DNA of 17,851 nucleotides from CAZWMK01 sp964635065 (GTDB taxonomy: Bacteria > Pseudomonadota > Alphaproteobacteria > Sphingomonadales > Sphingomonadaceae), in NCBI GenBank assembly GCA_964635065.1, contig CAZWMK010000038.1, positions 1 to 17,851 of the forward strand, given 5' to 3'. Below the pieces are notes generated by a model. That model was not told the DNA's origin. It searched no databases and was given only the letters and a program-made list of their open reading frames with translations. Position numbers and translations under genes: made by a program. Below are positions 13,622-17,851 of the stretch, piece after piece. Each line of letters opens with the position of its first letter. The first letter of the stretch is position 1.

Positions 13622-14308
13622 CTAGCGCCCGCTGAGAAGATGCGAAAGCATTGTCCACTGCCGCCCGATCGTGCCGCGCGGCGGTATGGCCGGAGAGGCA
13701 AGATCGCGTCGCGCCAGCCGGGCGAGCGCGGTCAGCGGGCGGGCAGCAACGGGGATGCGCGCAGTTGACAGGGCGGACAGCGGCGGCTGATCGTCAAGCC
13801 GCGCCGGTTGCAGGCGGCGGATTTCGGCGCGCGCCCAGAGATGGCCAGCCTGATGCACGTCCTTTTGTGTGGCGTCGTCGATTTGCAAAAGCCGCGCGCC
13901 CATATCGAACAAGGCCCCGCCGCGCTGGCAGCAATGGGCGGAAACGGGGGCAGGGTCATCGGCGTCGCTTTCGATGAGCGGCTCCCACGCAGCCGTCAGG
14001 GCGGAAAGCGCAGTACCGTCGATCCCGTGCGGCAGGAGATGCGCGGCAATCGCTGCGAGCAGCGGCGGGCCATCCTGCGCCGCCGCGCCCGTGTCGAGAC
14101 TTTGCAAGGCATCGCGCCACCAGGCCAGGCGGATCAGATTGACCATCGGTTCCGGGCTGGCGAAGGCCGCGCGCGCCAGCTCGGCATCAAGCAGGAACAG
14201 TGTCGCAAGCGGCGCGCGCGCAGGCGCGGGTGTCAGCAGAACGGCCAGATAACGGTCGGCATCTAGGGCGCGGAGTTCACGCACAGGGTTGAAGCGGGAG
14301 CCGGACAC
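13622..14308 (-). CDS. Squalene/phytoene-synthase-like protein with degenerate active site
   Basis: A 228-residue all-helical protein with distant resemblance to the trans-isoprenoid synthase family. The best marker is PMVNLIRLAWWRDALQSLD (about residues 53-71), the (I/M)RLxWWRDAL pattern of phytoene/squalene synthase homologues. LFLLDAELARAA replaces the usual first aspartate-rich site, and no clear second DxxxD is visible, so prenyl synthase activity is doubtful; a non-catalytic, NDUFAF6-like role is one alternative (inference). I chose GTG 14306-14308 because AAAGGG lies at suitable distance upstream; an in-frame GTG at 14344 would add 12 residues but has no ribosome-binding site. It heads a three-gene minus-strand set and is divergent from tadG. 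Confidence 0.68.
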   Translation of the reverse strand: MSGSRFNPVRELRALDADRYLAVLLTPAPARAPLATLFLLDAELARAAFASPEPMVNLIRLAWWRDALQSLDTGAAAQDGPPLLAAIAAHLLPHGIDGTALSALTAAWEPLIESDADDPAPVSAHCCQRGGALFDMGARLLQIDDATQKDVHQAGHLWARAEIRRLQPARLDDQPPLSALSTARIPVAARPLTALARLARRDLASPAIPPRGTIGRQWTMLSHLLSGR

Positions 14309-14395
14309 GAGGTGATGCCCTTTTGATCTTGAGAGATGGAGCACGGTTCATACGCGCGATGACGTGGCCTTGTTAAGGTCAAATCCCGGGCGGGT

Positions 14396-14482
14396 GGTTG
14401 GCAAGGGCAACCGACGCGCATCCATTAACCAGATGGATTTATCAGCCATTAAACAAAATTGCCTAAGTCATGGCTGTTTTTT
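14396..14482 (+). promoter_or_regulatory. Tandem hairpins and terminator-like stem plus T-run in the tadG leader
   Basis: Three stem-loops follow one another. GGTTG / CAACC (14396-14400 / 14408-14412, loop 7). ATCCAT / ATGGAT (14420-14425 / 14433-14438, loop 7). CAGCCAT / ATGGCTG (14443-14449 / 14470-14476, loop 20), which is immediately followed by TTTTTT (14477-14482). The last one resembles an intrinsic terminator, 32 nt before the tadG ATG. CATCCAT (14419-14425) can also pair with ATGGATG (14493-14499) near the ribosome-binding site, offering an alternative fold. This fits transcription attenuation, but the long loop makes the stem weak, and no promoter is clear. Confidence 0.42.
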
Positions 14483-14503
14483 CAAGTTGGTCATGGATGA
14501 AAA

Positions 14504-14510
14504 AGAGGGA
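14504..14510 (+). promoter_or_regulatory. Ribosome-binding site fixing the tadG start
   Basis: AGAGGGA lies 4 nt before ATG 14515. It decides between ATG 14515 and the in-frame ATGs at 14470 and 14497, which have no comparable site; the one at 14470 also lies in a hairpin arm. Confidence 0.6.
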
Positions 14511-14514
14511 TGCC

Positions 14515-16323
14515 ATGCGTCGTTTCCTGAATCAACGGTCGGGTGTACTGCGTCGGATCAGTGCCGATCACAGGGGGAACGTCATGGTGATCATGGCCGC
14601 CTCGCTGGTTCCTATCCTCGCAGCAGTCGGTGGCGCCGTGGATCTCGCGCGTGTCTATACCGCAGATCAGCGCCTGCAACAGGCAACAGATGCCGCCGTG
14701 CTTGCCGGTCGCAAGGTGATGGTGAATAATGATGTGGAAACGGCGCGCGACGCTGTTCACAATTTTCTTGTCGCCAATTATCCCGATGGCATCTTCCAGT
14801 CTTCCGCCCTGCCATCAAAATCGGATCTCGGGCTTTCGCTCAGCGAACAGGGTGAGCTCAGTCTCACCGTGAATACGACCGTGCCGATGCAGGTCATGAA
14901 TATTTTCGGCTTTGACAGCATCGGGATCAGCGCCAGCTCATCTGCTCGCAGGTCCGGTGTGAACGTCGATGTCGTGCTTGTACTGGATACGACCGGATCG
15001 ATGTCATTTTCCATGTCCGGTTCGAACAATGGAAGTGACGAGCGTATTAAGGCGCTGCGCAAGGCGACCGGCAGTTTCCTCGGCATTCTTGACGACCTGC
15101 GCGACCAACTTGAATCAAGCGGCCTGCGGGTGCGTGTTGGGATCGTGCCATATTCGACAGCCGTCAATGTTGGTCATGATCTCTATGATGAAAGTTCATC
15201 CTATATCGCTACGACGAACGTGCAATATCACTCGTCTATGCTGGGGCTTTGCAAGGCAAGTTCCAGCAATAAATATTGCGGTACAAACAGGTCTTCAAAC
15301 AATAACAAGTGGTACCATAATGACAGTTCAGGCAGCTGGACGGGTTCAAAATATTCGGGAGAGGCCGGCGTTCTTACGCTTGACCTGAGTGATTACGTCA
15401 GCAGGGGCCGCACTGCGGCAGGCAGCAATGCCTATGCCTGGCTGGGTTGCGTCGAGGCGCGTTCGACTGTGCAGTCGATCAATTCCGGCAGCAATTTCAT
15501 GACTATCCCAGCCAATGCCTGGGATATCATCGACACAGCACCGGGCACAGACGGCGCGCCGAAATTCGCACCCTACCTCTTCCTGCCCAACGACAGCCGT
15601 CGATACGGGCCGCCGAGCAGCAGCCAGTCGACTGCAACCACGTGGAAGTTCGCAGCCCCCTATGTCGCAAGCCAGGTGCCTTATGAAATCAGCGAAGGCA
15701 ATACAACGGCGAGCGCACGCAGATCTGCCGTGTCGAACAGCACGTACAGCGCCAACCCGCACGGCACGACAGGACCCAATTATGGCTGTCCGAGCCGTGT
15801 GAAACTGCTGGCAGAAAAGACACAGTCTGATCTCCAGAGTTACCTCGACGATCTGACACCAGTCGGTAATACGTTCCATGATGTCGGCATGTATTGGGGG
15901 CTGGCATTGATCAGCCCCGGCGCGCCATTCACCAATCCCGACACCTTCGCGGATCGTCCGGTGAAGCGTTACATCGTGTTCATGACAGACGGCGATCTGA
16001 ATGCCGCAGGTGATACTTATTCATCCTATGGCCTTGAAACACGGCCGACCGGTACGGGCAATCATGTCACGACAACGCGTGACAGTCAGCCCGATGCCGA
16101 ACATCGTGCACGCTTCCGCATGCTGTGCGAAGCAGCCAAGCGTCAGGGGGTGGAAGTGTCCACGATTGCCTTTTCATCAAGCGTCAGCAGCAGTGATAAG
16201 GCGTCCTTGAAAGGCTGCGCCAACACGGAAGATAATTATTACGTAACCAACACCGCTTCGGGTCTTGAAGATACTTTCAAAAAAATTGCTCAGAATATCG
16301 GATATCTCAGAATATCTCGATAG
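14515..16323 (+). CDS. tadG: TadG-like pilus assembly protein with von Willebrand factor A domain
   Basis: A 602-residue exported or membrane-anchored protein. An N-terminal basic stretch, DHRGNVMVIMAASLVPIL and a hydrophobic segment (about 22-45) match the TadE/TadG type. A vWA domain begins near residue 150 with the metal-ion-dependent adhesion site DTTGSMS (Asp158); a late strand VFMTDGD carries Asp492, and the C-terminus ends in the family-like NIGYLRISR. Between them lies a large Ser/Asn/Tyr/Gly-rich insertion (about 225-420) with several cysteines, probably surface-exposed and disulphide-linked (inference). The residue at the +5 position after Gly21 is Ile, not Glu, so it is probably not cleaved like a pilin. 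It is followed 9 nt later by a tadE-like gene. Known TadG proteins help Tad pili and adhesion; the function here is inferred. Confidence 0.85.
   Translation: MRRFLNQRSGVLRRISADHRGNVMVIMAASLVPILAAVGGAVDLARVYTADQRLQQATDAAVLAGRKVMVNNDVETARDAVHNFLVANYPDGIFQSSALPSKSDLGLSLSEQGELSLTVNTTVPMQVMNIFGFDSIGISASSSARRSGVNVDVVLVLDTTGSMSFSMSGSNNGSDERIKALRKATGSFLGILDDLRDQLESSGLRVRVGIVPYSTAVNVGHDLYDESSSYIATTNVQYHSSMLGLCKASSSNKYCGTNRSSNNNKWYHNDSSGSWTGSKYSGEAGVLTLDLSDYVSRGRTAAGSNAYAWLGCVEARSTVQSINSGSNFMTIPANAWDIIDTAPGTDGAPKFAPYLFLPNDSRRYGPPSSSQSTATTWKFAAPYVASQVPYEISEGNTTASARRSAVSNSTYSANPHGTTGPNYGCPSRVKLLAEKTQSDLQSYLDDLTPVGNTFHDVGMYWGLALISPGAPFTNPDTFADRPVKRYIVFMTDGDLNAAGDTYSSYGLETRPTGTGNHVTTTRDSQPDAEHRARFRMLCEAAKRQGVEVSTIAFSSSVSSSDKASLKGCANTEDNYYVTNTASGLEDTFKKIAQNIGYLRISR
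16289..16316 (+). repeat. 11-base direct repeat at the 3' end of tadG
   Basis: CTCAGAATATC occurs at 16289-16299 and 16306-16316, separated by GGATAT. It lies inside the last codons of tadG in a locally AT-rich stretch that continues into the start of the next gene. It may be chance or a small duplication. Confidence 0.55.
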
Positions 16324-16332
16324 GAATTTTTC

Positions 16333-16929
16333 ATGAAAAAATTTTCAATTCTCGAAAACAAATCAGGTGTTACGACAGTAGAGTTTGCTCTTCTGTCGAT
16401 ACCTCTCCTGTCTCTTTTGATGGGTTCTATAGAGGTTGGTTATATATACTATACAAAGTCACTTCTTGAGGGGTCGGTCAGCACGGCGGCGCGGATGGCG
16501 ACAACCGGCGGTTATACCGGGGCCGAGATTGACAAATATGTGACCGACAATCTCGCATCGCTGGGCTTTGCGCAAAGTGACGTGTTGATCGAGAAAAAAT
16601 CTTACACGGACTATGGTGACGTCGGCCAGGCCGAACCTCTGGTTTCGGATGTCGCTCCGCTTGGTGGCGCGCCGGGGTCGGGCGATTGTTATCTTGATAT
16701 CAATGATAACGGCAACTGGGACGAAGACCGGGGCAGCGGCGGCCTGGGTGGTGCGGAAGACGTGGTGAAATATGATGTGACAGTCACCTACACTTTCCTT
16801 TTCCCGTTTGTCGGCACCCTGTTCAACAAGCCGGATGCGTCAATGCGGCTCAATGCGAATACCGTCATCAAGAACGAACCTTTCGGCTCCAAGGTGGTCA
16901 CGACGCCTGCTGAAAGGTGTATAGCATGA
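16333..16929 (+). CDS. tadE: TadE-like pseudopilin
   Basis: A 198-residue TadE-like minor pilin. The N-terminus NKSGVTTVEFALL gives a type IV prepilin-like site: cleavage after Gly12 would put Glu17 at the classical +5 position, followed by a hydrophobic helix (about 18-40). The soluble part contains DINDNGNWDED from Asp122, an EF-hand-like acidic loop, followed by GGAEDVVKYDVTVTYTF, a stretch common in TadE relatives. ATG 16333 has AGGA (16322-16325) at good spacing. The first 50 codons are noticeably AT-richer than the rest. Its TGA overlaps the next ATG in ATGA. Processing would need a TadV/PilD-type peptidase, not present in the window. Confidence 0.85.
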   Translation: MKKFSILENKSGVTTVEFALLSIPLLSLLMGSIEVGYIYYTKSLLEGSVSTAARMATTGGYTGAEIDKYVTDNLASLGFAQSDVLIEKKSYTDYGDVGQAEPLVSDVAPLGGAPGSGDCYLDINDNGNWDEDRGSGGLGGAEDVVKYDVTVTYTFLFPFVGTLFNKPDASMRLNANTVIKNEPFGSKVVTTPAERCIA

Positions 16930-17552
16930 TACATGCTTGCCTTGACGCGCTGCGTGCGATCCGGCGCCAGCAGGCGGGGGTGGCGCTGATTGAATTCGCA
17001 CTGGGGCTGCCGGTTCTGATCATGATTTTGATGGGCGGCATGGAGTTGTTGAATCTGGTTGTCGCACATCAGAAAGTCAGCCGTATCGCCACGACCACCG
17101 CAGATCTTGCCGCACGTTATCGCGCCAGTATCGACGAGGCCGATATCGGGACGTTGATGCTGGGGGCACAGTTATCGGCGCAAGGAATTGATTTCGCGGG
17201 TGACGGACGTATCATTCTGAGCTCAATCACACGAAACGTGGACGACGACGGTCACTGGATACGTTGGCAGCGCTGCGATGGCGGTCTGTCGTCAGCGGAA
17301 AGTGAAATCGGCGAAGAGAATGAAGGCAAGGATGACGCGTCCATTGCAGACATTGAAGGACTGGCGATTCAGGCGCCTAGCAATGTCATGTATGCGGAAG
17401 TCACCTATCTGTATAAGCCTGAATATGCGCCGTGGCTGATTTCCGAACGTGAAATCCGTTATCGTTCCGCCTTCATCGCGCGCGAACTCTCGCTGAACAA
17501 CATCACAAATCTGCGCAATCTGTCTGGCAGTGATCTTAAACTCTGCGACTAG
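16926..17552 (+). CDS. Second TadE-like pseudopilin (TadE/TadF type)
   Basis: A 208-residue protein with the same N-terminal plan. QQAGVALIEFALGLP puts Glu23 at +5 after a possible cleavage at Gly18, then a hydrophobic helix (about 24-45). The soluble part has no family motif I can name; it contains an acidic stretch SEIGEENEGKDDAS and a C-terminal pair of Cys. ATG 16926 overlaps the stop of the first tadE by 4 nt (ATGA); an in-frame GTG at 16917 is possible but less likely. Together with the upstream genes it forms a vWA-TadG, TadE, TadE/F trio, probably one transcript. Confidence 0.8.
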   Translation: MIHACLDALRAIRRQQAGVALIEFALGLPVLIMILMGGMELLNLVVAHQKVSRIATTTADLAARYRASIDEADIGTLMLGAQLSAQGIDFAGDGRIILSSITRNVDDDGHWIRWQRCDGGLSSAESEIGEENEGKDDASIADIEGLAIQAPSNVMYAEVTYLYKPEYAPWLISEREIRYRSAFIARELSLNNITNLRNLSGSDLKLCD

Positions 17553-17577
17553 GCACAGCTGATTGCTCGGCCGTGCC
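17552..17577 (+). terminator. Weak hairpin between the tad trio and ettA
   Basis: GGCAC (17552-17556) and GTGCC (17573-17577) can pair around a 16-base loop, and five T (17592-17596) lie about 14 bases further on. It could end the tad transcript, but the spacing to the T-run is too long for a classical terminator. Confidence 0.25.
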
Positions 17578-17594
17578 CAGTCGCTGTTATCTTT

Positions 17595-17851
17595 TTAGCG
17601 CGTCAGCTTCTTGTAGGTCATGCGGTGCGGCCGGTCGGCGGCATCGCCAAGGCGGCGGCGCTTGTCTTCTTCATAGGCTTCGAAGTTGCCTTCGAACCAT
17701 TCGACGTGGCTGTCGCCTTCGAACGCGAGGATATGCGTTGCCAGACGGTCGAGGAAGAAGCGGTCGTGGCTGATGACGACCACGCAGCCGGCGAAGTTTT
17801 CCAGTGCTTCTTCCAGCGCGCGCAGCGTTTCGACATCGAGGTCGTTGGTCG
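17595..17851 (-). CDS. ettA: Energy-dependent translational throttle protein EttA, C-terminal end
   Basis: The last 84 residues of an ABC-F ATPase, cut by the window edge. The visible part begins with TNDLDVETLRALEEAL, the D-loop region after Walker B. The H-switch VVVISHDRFFLDRLATHILA follows, then FEGDSHVEWFEGNFEAYEED and a tail ending PHRMTYKKLTR. The end closely matches EttA rather than Uup or other ABC-F proteins. EttA binds the ribosomal E site and adjusts the first elongation steps to the ATP/ADP ratio. It converges with the tad trio; 42 nt separate the two stops. Confidence 0.92.
   Translation of the reverse strand, partial: TNDLDVETLRALEEALENFAGCVVVISHDRFFLDRLATHILAFEGDSHVEWFEGNFEAYEEDKRRRLGDAADRPHRMTYKKLTR

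Noticed and set aside
13888..13950. CRISPR-like or phage-like repeats anywhere in the window
   Set aside because: No regularly spaced identical repeats or integrase, transposase or capsid-type proteins were found by reading; this interval is simply coding sequence of the synthase-like gene.
14373..14466. CtrA box (TTAA-N7-TTAA) upstream of tadG
   Set aside because: TTAA occurs at 14373, 14425 and 14449, but no pair has the 7-base spacing; TTAA is followed by GATT or TGCC at the second position.

Overview
The window looks like ordinary chromosome from an alphaproteobacterium, most likely a sphingomonad (Sphingomonadales). This rests on family resemblance, not a search. Supporting signs are GC-rich coding sequence, a rpoZ-rsh-pyrE-pdxJ-acpS-lepB run, an rpsU gene divergent from a COQ9-family gene, and a TadG/TadE/TadE trio whose TadG carries a von Willebrand A domain. 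I see no insertion sequence, CRISPR array, tRNA, rRNA or prophage. No stretch above about 300 bases lacks a gene; the longest gap is the 233 bases between rpsU and the COQ9 gene.

Layout. 1-1635 (minus): the N-terminal half of lepA (cut by the window edge), preceded in transcription by an RluA-family pseudouridine synthase. 1727-6765 (plus): rpoZ (omega subunit), then rsh (bifunctional ppGpp synthetase/hydrolase), pyrE, pdxJ, acpS and lepB. The last five overlap by exactly 4 nt at each junction, so they probably form one translationally coupled operon. 6934-7683 (plus): a LuxR-family regulator with an acyl-homoserine-lactone-type domain and no luxI partner in the window. A perfect palindrome lies upstream of it and a 14-bp hairpin over its stop codon. 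7732-8463 (minus): a membrane-anchored FKBP prolyl isomerase and rpsU. 8697-12759 (plus): COQ9-family protein, feoA, feoB, ssb and a GDT1/TMEM165-type cation transporter. 12787-14308 (minus): a degenerate squalene/phytoene-synthase-like protein, a secreted or anchored three-EF-hand protein and an ArsC-type reductase. 14515-17552 (plus): vWA-TadG and two TadE-like pseudopilins. 17595-17851 (minus): the C-terminus of the ABC-F ATPase EttA, cut by the window edge.

How the parts may work together. Omega and Rsh link ppGpp synthesis to its target on RNA polymerase; the omega N-terminal MAR residues that form ppGpp site 1 are present. FeoAB imports ferrous iron and the GDT1-type protein probably exports manganese or another divalent cation, which makes a loose metal-handling neighbourhood around ssb. 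The TadG/E/E trio encodes surface or pilus minor components without any Tad secretion ATPase or platform gene in the window.

Most genes are conserved housekeeping genes. The least explained items are (i) the tadG leader, which holds tandem hairpins ending in a stem plus six T, like an attenuator; (ii) the LuxR solo with changes at two normally invariant positions, next to a dyad-symmetric element; (iii) a hairpin that would bury the start codon of the GDT1-type gene; and (iv) the three-gene minus-strand set with the degenerate synthase-like protein and EF-hand protein. I found no clear evidence of a wholly new multi-gene system.
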